Position numbers and translations under genes: made by a program. DNA of 64,000 nucleotides from CAYFPO01 sp964345035 (GTDB taxonomy: Bacteria > Fidelibacterota > Marinisomatia > SCGC-AAA003-L08 > GCA-002704045), in contig CAYFPO010000008.1 of assembly GCA_964345035.1 (NCBI GenBank), positions 1-64,000 on the forward strand, in the 5' to 3' direction. The notes beneath the pieces were generated by a model. It did not search any database. It was not told where the DNA came from and saw nothing but the letters and a program-made list of their open reading frames with translations. Below, piece after piece: positions 28,293-37,155 of the stretch (positions are counted from its first letter, which is position 1; the number at the start of each line of letters is the position of its first letter).

Positions 28293-29516
28293 TCAATTAT
28301 CTTTGAACACATTGGAAAAATTTTTGTCTTCCTTATATTTTTTATACAGGATTTCAGAAATATGTAAGACAGGAATTTTTAAATTATTATTTTTACACCC
28401 CTTTTCCAATTGTAGTTGACAACCAGGATTTGCTGTAACTATTGAATTGATATTTGAAAAATTCCCGATAGTATTTATTTTTCTTTGTAAAATTTCTTCA
28501 GAATGTCCGGGTTCTGAAAACACATAACTCCCTGCTGCACCACAACAAAGATTTTCGTCAAAATTCTCCACAATATTAAATCCCATTTGTTTTAATATTT
28601 TTTTTGGATTATCGTTAATTTTTTGAGCGTGAACCAAATGACATGGAGCATCATAAAATATTTCTTCATTTACAAAATTTGTATGGGGTATTTTCATGTC
28701 AATTTCACACAAAATTTCTGTAAAATCCTTGACTTTTGTAACAAATTCAGTTGAATCAACAGATTTCAACTCAGCTCCACAACCTGCAGAATTTGTAATT
28801 ACAGTATCATATTTTGAAAAAACTTTCTGGTTTTTTAAATGATTGATTTCCATATTTAGTCTATTCCCAAGGTGATGATCCAATGCACCACAGCACACCT
28901 GGTTTTTGGGGATGTGTACTTCAAATCCATTCCATTGTAATATTTTGGTGGTCGCTTCATGAACATTTCCAAAGAAACCATCCATTATACATCCATAAAA
29001 AAAAGCAACATCTCCCCTTTTTTTGCCTATTGCCGGTAAGACCAATGGTGTGTTTTCTGAAAACGAGTTCCATTGCAATTTTGGTATACCTTTCAAATTA
29101 TTAAATATGGGATGAGCAATTTTTGTGAGGATTTCTTTTATTTGAAGAATTTGTAAAATCCATAGAAATTTGTGAATGAATTTCATTCCATATTTAGAGG
29201 TTACTAATTTGATGAGGAATTTTGGAATAGTTTTACTATTTGTATAACTGAATCCGTATTTTTTTCTGGTTTCATCCAACACTAAATCATACTCTACTCC
29301 TGATGGACAGGCAGACACACAACCTCTACAATCCAAGCAGGTATCTAAATGTCTATATGCCGATATTTTTTCATTCCTTTTGTGAACCATTTTCATGATC
29401 ATCAATCTTCCACGCGGACTTTCAGATTCTAAGCCAGTTGTCAAATAAGTTGGACAATCAGACAAACATAATCCACAATGAACACAATCATCAAGTTTGT
29501 TGAAAATCTCATTCAT
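28293..29516 (-). CDS. glcF: glycolate oxidase iron-sulfur subunit
   Basis: The product has two ferredoxin-type 4Fe-4S motifs (CVHCGLCLSDCP and CLDCRGCVSACP) and then two CCG-type domains (CCGALDHHLGN and CCGAAGSY), as in GlcF. It carries electrons from GlcD to the quinone pool. I chose the ATG at 29516, which overlaps the glcE stop as ATGA; the TTG at 29522 would add two residues. Lactate or another 2-hydroxyacid is also possible as substrate of the complex. Confidence 0.88.
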   Translation of the reverse strand: MNEIFNKLDDCVHCGLCLSDCPTYLTTGLESESPRGRLMIMKMVHKRNEKISAYRHLDTCLDCRGCVSACPSGVEYDLVLDETRKKYGFSYTNSKTIPKFLIKLVTSKYGMKFIHKFLWILQILQIKEILTKIAHPIFNNLKGIPKLQWNSFSENTPLVLPAIGKKRGDVAFFYGCIMDGFFGNVHEATTKILQWNGFEVHIPKNQVCCGALDHHLGNRLNMEINHLKNQKVFSKYDTVITNSAGCGAELKSVDSTEFVTKVKDFTEILCEIDMKIPHTNFVNEEIFYDAPCHLVHAQKINDNPKKILKQMGFNIVENFDENLCCGAAGSYVFSEPGHSEEILQRKINTIGNFSNINSIVTANPGCQLQLEKGCKNNNLKIPVLHISEILYKKYKEDKNFSNVFKDN

Positions 29517-30367
29517 CTGCAAGTATTGTAGATCGGATATCTATTTTTTGGATCAAAAATCTGTTTCATTGATTGTATGTATTCAATATGCTCACAAACC
29601 TGGGGGATTGGTTTTCCATTTTGAAATCTGAAAATATTGTATTGGCTGTTTTTAAGATTCTCGAAAATCATTTCAGTATTTAATTGATCATGTATTACAA
29701 TATCCACCATACCTAATTTTGGAAAAATCCTAAAATCAGACAAATATTTCTCAACTTTTAGAAGAAATGACTCAACTTCCGATGGCAATAATACAATTCT
29801 AATTCCATATTGAAAATTGGTGTTTTCTTGTAATCCTACTTCTCTGAACTCTTGCCCGGGAATTTTTTCTGAATTTACATTTAGAGTTACAGACTTATTT
29901 CTGGTAATTATTTGCAGTCCTGAGCATTGGTTAGTTTTACTGAATTCAATAGTTTCACTCAACCGCATCTCTGTAGAAATAAATGATTTTATTTTTTGGG
30001 AAACAGGATATAATTTAAAAACAGCAAATTTAATTTTTCCCAGTGAACCTTGTGCTCCGATCAAAATTCTTGTAAGGTCATATCCAGCAACATTTTTCAT
30101 TACATCGGAACCAGATTGGATTGTTCCATGGCCGGTTTCTAATTCAGTGTTCAATAACCATTTCTTAATTGTTCCGAAATAATGGGAATAGGTTCCAATC
30201 AAATTAAAATTTACAGCATCCATAATGGTAACATCTTTATCAAAGGGACCAATTGGAATCATTTGATTTTTTTCTGATAAAATTTCCTGAATTTCATTTA
30301 CATTTCCATCTCCGGAAACTGTTGCAGTCAGATTGGCAGGTTGATGGGTAATGACGGGATTACTCAT
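29513..30367 (-). CDS. glcE: glycolate oxidase FAD-binding subunit
   Basis: The 284-residue product has the FAD_binding_4 pattern of GlcE: a shortened PP-loop start (TATVSGDGNVNEIQEIL) and SGSDVMKNVAGYDLTRILIGAQGSLG, followed by a C-terminal domain. It is shorter than the usual ~350 residues. Starts and stops overlap glcD and glcF (ATGA on both sides), so the three subunits are made together. Confidence 0.85.
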   Translation of the reverse strand: MSNPVITHQPANLTATVSGDGNVNEIQEILSEKNQMIPIGPFDKDVTIMDAVNFNLIGTYSHYFGTIKKWLLNTELETGHGTIQSGSDVMKNVAGYDLTRILIGAQGSLGKIKFAVFKLYPVSQKIKSFISTEMRLSETIEFSKTNQCSGLQIITRNKSVTLNVNSEKIPGQEFREVGLQENTNFQYGIRIVLLPSEVESFLLKVEKYLSDFRIFPKLGMVDIVIHDQLNTEMIFENLKNSQYNIFRFQNGKPIPQVCEHIEYIQSMKQIFDPKNRYPIYNTCR

Positions 30368-31788
30368 AACTCTGAGTATCCATTTAATATATTCAGCTCA
30401 CCACAGCTTCCCTTAGTTGGAAATATTTTTCCCGGATTATTGAGGTTGTCCGGATCGAAAATTCTTTTAATTTCCCTCATAATTTTTAGTTGAATTGGAT
30501 TAAACATTCTCGGTATAAGGTTCTTTTTTTCTGTTCCTATACCATGTTCACCTGTCAATGAACCGCCAAAATCAAGACAGAGCTGAAGAATCTCTGTAGA
30601 ACAATCGATTACAGATACTAACTGGGACTTTATTCCAGGATCATATAATATTAATGGATGGATATTTCCATCACCTGCATGACAAAGATTTGCAATTTGT
30701 AATTTAAATTTATCCCCAATTGTATATATTTCCTGTAATAAATCTGTCAAACGATGTCTTGGTACCACACCATCATTCGTATAATATGCAGGAGCTAATA
30801 ATCCCATTGCACCGGCTGCATGCTTCCTGCCTTTCCATAATTTTTCCCTTTGAACTTTATCATCAGCTTTCAAAGGTTTATCTGAAACATACTTACTGGC
30901 TATTTTTATTAGGAGGTTTGATTCTTCTTTTACTTTCTCAATTTCTCCATCAAGTTCAATCAACAGTACTGCCTCAGCATTTATTGGATATCCTGCTCTC
31001 ATTTTCTTTTCAACTGCACGAATACACAGATTATCCATAAATTCAAGCGCAGCAGGAATAATTCCTGATTTGAGTATATCAGAAACCATGTCAGTAGCTT
31101 TGTGTGTGTGTGAAAACAACATTAAAAAAGTTACAGCAGTTTCAGGTATCGGAGTAAGTTCAACAGTGATCTCTGTCGTAATACCCAACGTTCCTTCAGA
31201 TCCTGTGAACAAACTGGAAAAATCAAATCCATTCTGATAGCGTAATTTGTTACCAAATGCAACGGTAGAACCATTCGGTAATACTATTTTCTGTCCTAAA
31301 ATATGATGTGTTGTGACACCATATTTAAGAGTGTGGGGTCCTCCGGCATTTTCTGCTGTATTCCCTCCAATTGTGCTGACAATCTGGCTGGATGGATCAG
31401 GTGCAAAATGCAATCCGTATTCCCTGACGACCTGAGAAAGATGCATATTAACAACCCCTGGCTGAACGACAGCAATACGGTTGGGTATATCTAATTCTAA
31501 AATATTATTCATCTTACTGAGCTGAATAATTACACCACCATCAGAGACTGCTCCTCCGCTTAATCCGGTTCCGGCACCCCTGGCTGTAAATGGAATTTTG
31601 AAAACATTGCAAAGTTTTATAATTTGAATAACCTGTTCTGTAGTTTCCGGTAGAATGACCAAACCAGGTATAGTTGCATTCAGTTGAAGTCCGTCAGATG
31701 CGTATAATTTTAATTCATCATGGTGTAAAATTATGCTGTCTGGATGAAAACTTTTTTTTAATTCCTCAATGAAGGTAATAGAGATCAT
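30364..31788 (-). CDS. glcD: glycolate oxidase / FAD-linked 2-hydroxyacid dehydrogenase
   Basis: The 474-residue FAD-dependent subunit has VLPETTEQVIQIIKLCN, the FAD loop ARGAGTGLSGGAV, NTAENAGGPHTLKYG and TGSEGTLGI. Its C-terminal domain has LCHAGDGNIHP and GGSLTGEHGIGTEKK, the metal/substrate motifs of the GlcD/D-lactate dehydrogenase family. It is first in the glcDEF-DASS-Usp operon, which starts in the 84-nt divergent gap before 31873. Confidence 0.92.
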   Translation of the reverse strand: MISITFIEELKKSFHPDSIILHHDELKLYASDGLQLNATIPGLVILPETTEQVIQIIKLCNVFKIPFTARGAGTGLSGGAVSDGGVIIQLSKMNNILELDIPNRIAVVQPGVVNMHLSQVVREYGLHFAPDPSSQIVSTIGGNTAENAGGPHTLKYGVTTHHILGQKIVLPNGSTVAFGNKLRYQNGFDFSSLFTGSEGTLGITTEITVELTPIPETAVTFLMLFSHTHKATDMVSDILKSGIIPAALEFMDNLCIRAVEKKMRAGYPINAEAVLLIELDGEIEKVKEESNLLIKIASKYVSDKPLKADDKVQREKLWKGRKHAAGAMGLLAPAYYTNDGVVPRHRLTDLLQEIYTIGDKFKLQIANLCHAGDGNIHPLILYDPGIKSQLVSVIDCSTEILQLCLDFGGSLTGEHGIGTEKKNLIPRMFNPIQLKIMREIKRIFDPDNLNNPGKIFPTKGSCGELNILNGYSEL

Positions 31789-31872
31789 TTATACTAATCT
31801 TAATTCTTTCAATTTTCTCTTAACAATTGTATGAAAAACTAATGTATTTTCCCAACCATTATACGATAAAAA

Positions 31873-32844
31873 ATGAATCCATATACTGTAATAAAAAAAC
31901 AATTATTAGTCTTTATATCAATTATATTATTAGGGCAAGGGTGTGTCGAACATTTATTTTTCATTTCTGTTTCTTCAAATGGAGATTATACATTTCAATA
32001 TAATGGGAAAGGTGATTTGGAAGACCTCACCAATTCAGACTTTTCTGTACCCAGAAGTAATGGATGGAATATTATTTCAAATTTTGTTGAACATGAAAAT
32101 TCATACATTTTTTCTTCCCAAAAGAAATTTGAAAAAAATGAGAGGTTTCCAGATAGTTTTTTTGACAGTGATACCATACCATATTATTCATTACTAAAGC
32201 ATCCAACGGATATTGGAATGGATAATTATTTTATATTTACCAGGTTTCATTTTAATTGTATTTTCAAAAATAGAGAAGTTACTTCAAGATATCCTAAACT
32301 TGGAGAATTTATTCTGAATCCGGACAATCCACCGGAAGGATGGATTAAAGAATCTTTTTCATCTCTGTTGAACATGACGCTTGATGCGGTAAATCCGGGG
32401 TTTAATAAATACCCCATATTGAAAAATGAATTAACTTCGTGGTTAAATGGTAATATCATGATATTATCAGATTCAATATTATTTGTAAATATGGACTATT
32501 ATCGTAAAGAAGGATTAAAAATTTTAAAGGATGGTACACCATCAACCGAAGGTAAAATTGATTCCATATTTTACAAATTTGAAAGTGAAGCAAAAATTAC
32601 ACTGGATTTGATGGATGATCAGTTTAAATATCAGGTGTCTATACCAGGAAAATTAAATAGTTTTAATGCAGATTCCCTTTCCGGAGATACTCTTTTCTGG
32701 GAATTTAACCTTCAGAATTTTATGGATACTGATGTTGTTATGACCGCAAATAGTTATATATTTTATAGAGGGAGACTTCTATTTTGTTTAATTTTTGTCA
32801 CTCTAATAATTGTGTTTTACCGAAATCGAGGTTTAAATAAATAA
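31873..32844 (+). CDS. envelope protein, LppM-like, unknown function
   Basis: The 323-residue protein has an N-terminal hydrophobic leader ending LLGQGC (an imperfect lipobox) and a C-terminal membrane helix (LLFCLIFVTLIIVFY) with a short basic tail. So it is either anchored at both ends or a type I membrane protein with an outside domain. The segment VSIPGKLNSFNADSLSGDTL then WEFNL resembles the end of LppM-type beta-sandwich domains (xGxxxxxNAxxxxGxxxxW); this is weak resemblance only. It lies 130 nt upstream of the FliF-FliG hybrid on the same strand. A separate promoter for the latter is possible, so membership in that system is open. Confidence 0.65.
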   Translation: MNPYTVIKKQLLVFISIILLGQGCVEHLFFISVSSNGDYTFQYNGKGDLEDLTNSDFSVPRSNGWNIISNFVEHENSYIFSSQKKFEKNERFPDSFFDSDTIPYYSLLKHPTDIGMDNYFIFTRFHFNCIFKNREVTSRYPKLGEFILNPDNPPEGWIKESFSSLLNMTLDAVNPGFNKYPILKNELTSWLNGNIMILSDSILFVNMDYYRKEGLKILKDGTPSTEGKIDSIFYKFESEAKITLDLMDDQFKYQVSIPGKLNSFNADSLSGDTLFWEFNLQNFMDTDVVMTANSYIFYRGRLLFCLIFVTLIIVFYRNRGLNK

Positions 32845-32974
32845 AATAACCATTTTTTTTCATGTCTAAAAATGAAATAAATACTTGTGGGGTTTAAAAA
32901 CTATTTTTGTTTATATTGTCAGGAGTATAAATAAGTTAATTGACTGTCGAAAATAGTAAATATATGGGAATAAT

Positions 32975-34564
32975 ATGCTACATATTAAAAATACATTGAT
33001 AAAAATCTCTATTTTATCGGTCTGTTTTCTCTGGGGCAGTGAAATTTCTATGCCCATTCTTGACTTGGAAAGTAAATATGAACAGAGATATTCTGCTGCC
33101 TTGAACTCTATACTTGGACCTGAATATTTTCATATCGAAATTCATGCAATAACTGAAAAATCGGTTACTACACCTGATTTACCAACAGGAATCCCTATTG
33201 ATTTTTTACCGGGGTTGGGTATCAGTATTGAAACTATTCCAGAAGAAATTACTGTAGAAAAGGAAACTCCCACAGAAAAAGTCGGTTCCCTTGATGTTGT
33301 GTTAACACTTGATGAGAGCTTGTCAGATTCTCTTGTATCTGTTGCAACAACTGTAATTAAAAATCATGTTCTTTATAAAAAAATAAAGAATAATCTGAAA
33401 ATAAACCGTGCAAATCTTTATCAATCACCTTTCTTAGAACCACCTATAATAAATATTGAAACCCCGGAAGTTTCTTCTGAGGAATCAATTACAAATCAAG
33501 GTGGGTTGATCATTGGAGCAATTATGCTCATCGGATTACTCGTTCTTGTTTGGTTTATTAACAAAATTTATAATCGGTTTATTGAATTCACTCAATCTCA
33601 ACTGGAAGGGCAGGATGCAGTTCGTTTAACTCTGGAAGAAGGATTATCCGGCAGTGCCCTCGCATTGGAAGAATCGTCAGAAGATATTGAACAGATCATT
33701 CCTGAACCTGAAGTGCCTGAGCCTGTAGTTGAAACTCCTGTGTCAGAGGCTCCGGTTCAACCAGTCAATGCAGGTACTGACGGAACCCTTGAGGCAGTTT
33801 TCAGAGAAGTTGGAAGTGATATAATAGAAGCTATCAGCAATATAGCAGAACCAGTTACATCATCCGTGAAAGAGGCAATTTCTGAATCCACCGATTTGGA
33901 GTTATACCAGAAAAATCCTTTCGATTTTCTTTCTGCTCTTGATAACGATCTTGCTGCAAGGGTACTCAATGAAGAAAATCCGGGCAGCAGTGCAATTGCA
34001 CTCAGTTATCTTGATCCCAAAACAGCAGCACAAATTTTGTCGTCAATCGATATTGATACCAGACTTAAAATTGCACAGCATATGGCAACAATGGAAGGAA
34101 CTTCCAAAGAAATACTCCAATCAGTCAGGAAACAGTTCAGGGATAAAGTGATGGAATTACTGAAACCGGATTTTGCTCCCTTGGATGGGGTGAACATCTT
34201 AACCAATATTCTGAATCAAATGAATCAGGAAGATTCAGAAAGTATAATATTTTCAATTGCACAAACCAATAAAACTATATCGGAAAACATCAGATCAAAT
34301 ATTGGATACTTCAGTGATGTTATGAATATGAATGACGAGAAAATTGATAAATTATTGAATGAAGTTGATACTAATACGCTTTCTTATGCACTTGTGGATT
34401 GTGACGAAGCAATTTCTCAAAAGTTTCTACACTCGTTATCCGAGTCTGGTAAAAATGCAGTAAAGAGAAAGATTGCACTACTTGAGGGTGGTGATCCCCG
34501 TACGATTGAAGAGTCCCGAAAGAAAATTGGAGAAAGTATCCTTAAAATCACCGCTTTGGATTAG
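32975..34564 (+). CDS. FliF-collar/FliG hybrid rotor-like membrane protein
   Basis: The 529-residue chain reads: signal peptide (1-21); a FliF-like periplasmic part (LESKYEQRYSAALNSILGPE near 31-50, then SLDVVLTLDESLSDSL near 105-120, ending NRANLYQSPF), as in the ring-building collar of FliF; one membrane helix (177-197); an acidic, Pro/Glu-rich linker (198-310); a FliG middle domain (315-396: NPFDFLSALD, then NEENPGSSAIALSYLDPKTA in place of EHPQ); and a FliG C-terminal domain (404-525: DGVNILTNILNQM, IRSNIGYFSDV, KIDKLLNEVDTNTLSYAL). FliG's N-terminal domain, which normally binds FliF, is absent, as expected if ring and rotor are one chain. No flagellar or stator gene is nearby. The start has GGGA upstream. 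Confidence 0.8.
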   Translation: MLHIKNTLIKISILSVCFLWGSEISMPILDLESKYEQRYSAALNSILGPEYFHIEIHAITEKSVTTPDLPTGIPIDFLPGLGISIETIPEEITVEKETPTEKVGSLDVVLTLDESLSDSLVSVATTVIKNHVLYKKIKNNLKINRANLYQSPFLEPPIINIETPEVSSEESITNQGGLIIGAIMLIGLLVLVWFINKIYNRFIEFTQSQLEGQDAVRLTLEEGLSGSALALEESSEDIEQIIPEPEVPEPVVETPVSEAPVQPVNAGTDGTLEAVFREVGSDIIEAISNIAEPVTSSVKEAISESTDLELYQKNPFDFLSALDNDLAARVLNEENPGSSAIALSYLDPKTAAQILSSIDIDTRLKIAQHMATMEGTSKEILQSVRKQFRDKVMELLKPDFAPLDGVNILTNILNQMNQEDSESIIFSIAQTNKTISENIRSNIGYFSDVMNMNDEKIDKLLNEVDTNTLSYALVDCDEAISQKFLHSLSESGKNAVKRKIALLEGGDPRTIEESRKKIGESILKITALD

Positions 34565-34566
34565 TG

Positions 34567-35361
34567 ATGGCTACGAAAAACAACAAATCCCTCCTTTTAG
34601 TCTGTATAATTACTCCGTTAATACTTGGATGTTCTGGAATAATTCAAAAAGCACGCCTGGATAGGTTCAGTGCAAAATTGGAAAGCAATGAGATTCAGAT
34701 TTCAGAAAAATTGAACGAAGATTTAGAAAAGAGAACCAGTAATCTTAATCGACTAAAAAAAGATATTGATATGCTGGAAGAAAATATTACGGATATGAGA
34801 AAAAATTATCATAAATATTTGAAGGATTCATTCAAACGGCATTCAAAAACTGTGAAATATGAAAGTATGGTCCAATTATTATCTCATGAAGTGACTATGC
34901 TGGAAAAGTTACAGGCAAAGGAAGAAAAACTCCGGAATATTTTACACAGGTTGGAAATGTTGGGATCAGCAGAAGATGAAAAAACCATCAAATCACTTAA
35001 AAAGGAACAATCTACACTGAAAGACTCAATGGATGCTGTATATATTGATATTGCATGGTTTGAATCTTCCGGTCGTGTAAATCTTTCAAATGCACAACAA
35101 TCTACTAGTTTGATAAATGAAAGTCTTATATTGTCCCGAAAGGGAAATTTCACTGAAGCCATTAACAAAGTAAACCTGGCAAAAGAACTTACTCCGGAAA
35201 TACCCATTATATATGCTCAGCTTGGTTCACTGTATTTTTTAACCAGTGATGACAAAACTGCATTGGAAAATTATCAAAAAGCTGAGAAGCTGGATCCATC
35301 TATCCAAGGTATCACTGAGATGATATCAGCTTTAGAATCAAGGGTAAATACTTCACCATGA
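34567..35361 (+). CDS. coiled-coil/TPR lipoprotein, partner of the FliG hybrid
   Basis: The 264-residue product has a clean lipobox (PLILGC). A long charged coiled coil follows (about 35-150, with runs such as LNRLKKDIDMLEENITDMRK), and then two TPR-like repeats (NFTEAINKVNLAKELTPEIP and DKTALENYQKAEKLDPS). It starts at the ATG 2 nt after the FliG-hybrid stop (the overlapping GTG at 34564 is an alternative). Its stop overlaps the next start. It would face the periplasm. It is a paralogue in layout of the next gene; the function is unknown. Confidence 0.8.
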   Translation: MATKNNKSLLLVCIITPLILGCSGIIQKARLDRFSAKLESNEIQISEKLNEDLEKRTSNLNRLKKDIDMLEENITDMRKNYHKYLKDSFKRHSKTVKYESMVQLLSHEVTMLEKLQAKEEKLRNILHRLEMLGSAEDEKTIKSLKKEQSTLKDSMDAVYIDIAWFESSGRVNLSNAQQSTSLINESLILSRKGNFTEAINKVNLAKELTPEIPIIYAQLGSLYFLTSDDKTALENYQKAEKLDPSIQGITEMISALESRVNTSP

Positions 35362-36170
35362 ATTTGTTTACATCAATACTTTTTATATTAATCAGTACAT
35401 CCGCAATTTTTTGCCGAGATGATAGTGATTACATAAAAAAACAGAAACAACTGTTTGATGATCATCAGACTCATGTAACTGGAATAAAGAAGGAGTATGT
35501 TAACAATAAAAATTTTATTGATTCAGAATTAAACAGATTAATGCCGTTATATAATTCATTGAAAAGAGATTACGATTCACTCGTTGACTCCCTGGATAAT
35601 ATTGTTAAAAACAGAGTGAAAAAATACAGTGACGGTATTGATGACCCTGAAGTTGAAGGACATATGTATTTGATGGAAAAAGCCAAGCAATCAGTTTTAA
35701 AAAAAATGGATGAAAGAAATAGCTATTATCAAGGAAAGTTTGATGAATTGGATTCAAGAACAGATTTTTACTTTGATGTTCTGTTAGCGTATGAATCAAA
35801 CTCATTGGATGTGAATGACATAGTATTGAAACTCCAAGCTGAAAATATTGCATATGAAAAGATGATAAGACAGGCAAATGAAGAATTAGACCAATTAGAA
35901 AATGGAATATCTAAAGATTATTTAAATGAATCCATTATTTCATTAATATCAGCGGACAGACTAATCAATAATCAGAATTATGAGGAAGCAATTGAAGAAT
36001 GCAATAAGTCTATTAAATTGTTTCCGCATCTGTCAATTGCTTATGAAAAGCTCGGATCTGCATATTATCTGAACAATGACTATGAATCAGCACTGAAATA
36101 CTGGAATACTGCACTTGCACTAAATCCGGAAAACTCAAATTTGAGCCAGTTTTTAAGTGCATTGAAATAA
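35358..36170 (+). CDS. secreted coiled-coil/TPR protein, paralogue of the upstream lipoprotein
   Basis: The 270-residue product has a signal peptide (MNLFTSILFILISTSAIFC). It could also be lipidated at that Cys, although IFC lacks a small residue before it. A charged coiled coil spans about 25-180, and then come TPR-like repeats (NYEEAIEECNKSIKLFPHLS and DYESALKYWNTALALNPENS). The layout and size match the preceding lipoprotein, so a duplication is likely. The ATGA overlap with that gene shows tight coupling, and a terminator follows. Confidence 0.8.
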   Translation: MNLFTSILFILISTSAIFCRDDSDYIKKQKQLFDDHQTHVTGIKKEYVNNKNFIDSELNRLMPLYNSLKRDYDSLVDSLDNIVKNRVKKYSDGIDDPEVEGHMYLMEKAKQSVLKKMDERNSYYQGKFDELDSRTDFYFDVLLAYESNSLDVNDIVLKLQAENIAYEKMIRQANEELDQLENGISKDYLNESIISLISADRLINNQNYEEAIEECNKSIKLFPHLSIAYEKLGSAYYLNNDYESALKYWNTALALNPENSNLSQFLSALK

Positions 36171-36198
36171 TCATCGAATCCAGAATATATATTTTGAT

Positions 36199-36231
36199 AA
36201 AAAAAAAGCGGAAAACTTCCGCTTTTTTTTT
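36199..36231. terminator. bidirectional intrinsic terminator
   Basis: AAAAAAAGCGGAA and TTCCGCTTTTTTTT form a perfect stem of at least 12 bp with a 3-nt loop and T-runs on both strands. It closes the FliG-hybrid operon from the left and the regulator operon from the right. Confidence 0.85.
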
Positions 36232-36333
36232 GAAGGAGGAACCAATACTTATGGAGGAATTGGTCTGTAATTTTGCTTACCTAAAATTATTACATTAATT
36301 AAATACGTAATTATAAGGATTCAGCCATACTTT

Positions 36334-36354
36334 TTGTAGTTATTTCCCCTACAA
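36334..36354. promoter_or_regulatory. TGTAG-N9-CTACA palindrome, site 1
   Basis: TTGTAG, nine bases (TTATTTCCC), then CTACAA. It has the same half-sites and spacing as the site at 37128 and resembles FixJ/NarL-type boxes. It lies just downstream of the regulator gene, between convergent genes, which is an odd place for an operator. Confidence 0.4.
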
Positions 36355-36360
36355 GTCAAT

Positions 36361-36972
36361 TTACAAAATTAAATGATGCTCATTCACATATTGGCTGAGT
36401 TGATTATTTGAATCCATATGCATCTTATTCAGTATACTTGATCTGACATTATTTATTGTTCTCACACTTAAAGCTTGTTCCAAAGCAATTTCCACCACAG
36501 ATTTTTTCAATGCTATTTCACACATGACCTGAAATTCCTGGTCTGTTAGATTATCATGTGGGTAATTCATAATTTTCTTTTGTGGATTTCCTGTATTTCC
36601 AGTATACAATTTACCATCAGAAATAATTTTAATAGCTTCCACAATTTTTTCTGGTGCGTGATCTTTTTGTAGATAACCATTTGCACCAGCCCTAAGCATT
36701 CGATTAGCATAATGATCCTCGGGATGCATACTCAATATTAGAACAGGTAAATCAGGTTTATCCTCTCTGATATTTTTTAATACTTCCAATCCGTTTTTTC
36801 CCGGCATTGATATATCGAGCACCACAAAATCAATTTTCTTGAATTTGATTAATTTGAGTGCTTCATCCCCATTGGATGCTTCATACACTACATCCAGATT
36901 GGGTATTTCACCTATGATCCTCTTTAACCCTTCTCGAACAACTGCATGGTCATCAACTATTAATAATTTCAA
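36361..36972 (-). CDS. NarL/FixJ-type response regulator (second of pair)
   Basis: The 204-residue regulator has a receiver domain (LLIVDDHAVVREGLKRII, phospho-acceptor in VVLDISMPG, KDHAPEK) and a C-terminal LuxR-type helix-turn-helix that is divergent (LTDQEFQVMCEIALKKSVVE, then SVRTINNVRSSILNKM). I start it at the TTG at 36972, preceded by AGGA, because the 52-residue extension upstream is not part of the fold. It follows the first regulator, with the palindrome at 37128 between them. Confidence 0.8.
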   Translation of the reverse strand: MKLLIVDDHAVVREGLKRIIGEIPNLDVVYEASNGDEALKLIKFKKIDFVVLDISMPGKNGLEVLKNIREDKPDLPVLILSMHPEDHYANRMLRAGANGYLQKDHAPEKIVEAIKIISDGKLYTGNTGNPQKKIMNYPHDNLTDQEFQVMCEIALKKSVVEIALEQALSVRTINNVRSSILNKMHMDSNNQLSQYVNEHHLIL

Positions 36973-37127
36973 TATTTTTCCTGCACCTTTATTAATTATT
37001 TTAAAATCAGGTTTGGGTTTGGTTGCAATCCCCATCATTTTATTTATAGTAATATGTTTCCATTTTAACGTCTGATATAATAATATATTTGGTAGAATTT
37101 GGGGTATCAGCAGAAATCTGAATACCA

Positions 37128-37146
37128 TGTAGGGTGATTTCCTACA
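37128..37146. promoter_or_regulatory. TGTAG-N9-CTACA palindrome, site 2
   Basis: TGTAGG, seven bases (GTGATTT), then CCTACA, a perfect 6-bp inverted repeat between the two response-regulator genes. It is upstream of the second, a plausible place for autoregulation by one of them. Confidence 0.5.
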
Positions 37147-37155
37147 AATAGAATT

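Noticed and set aside
36252..36294. 13-codon frame after GAAGGAGG downstream of the terminator
   Set aside because: Too short to support, no conservation evidence; the GGAGG may be chance.
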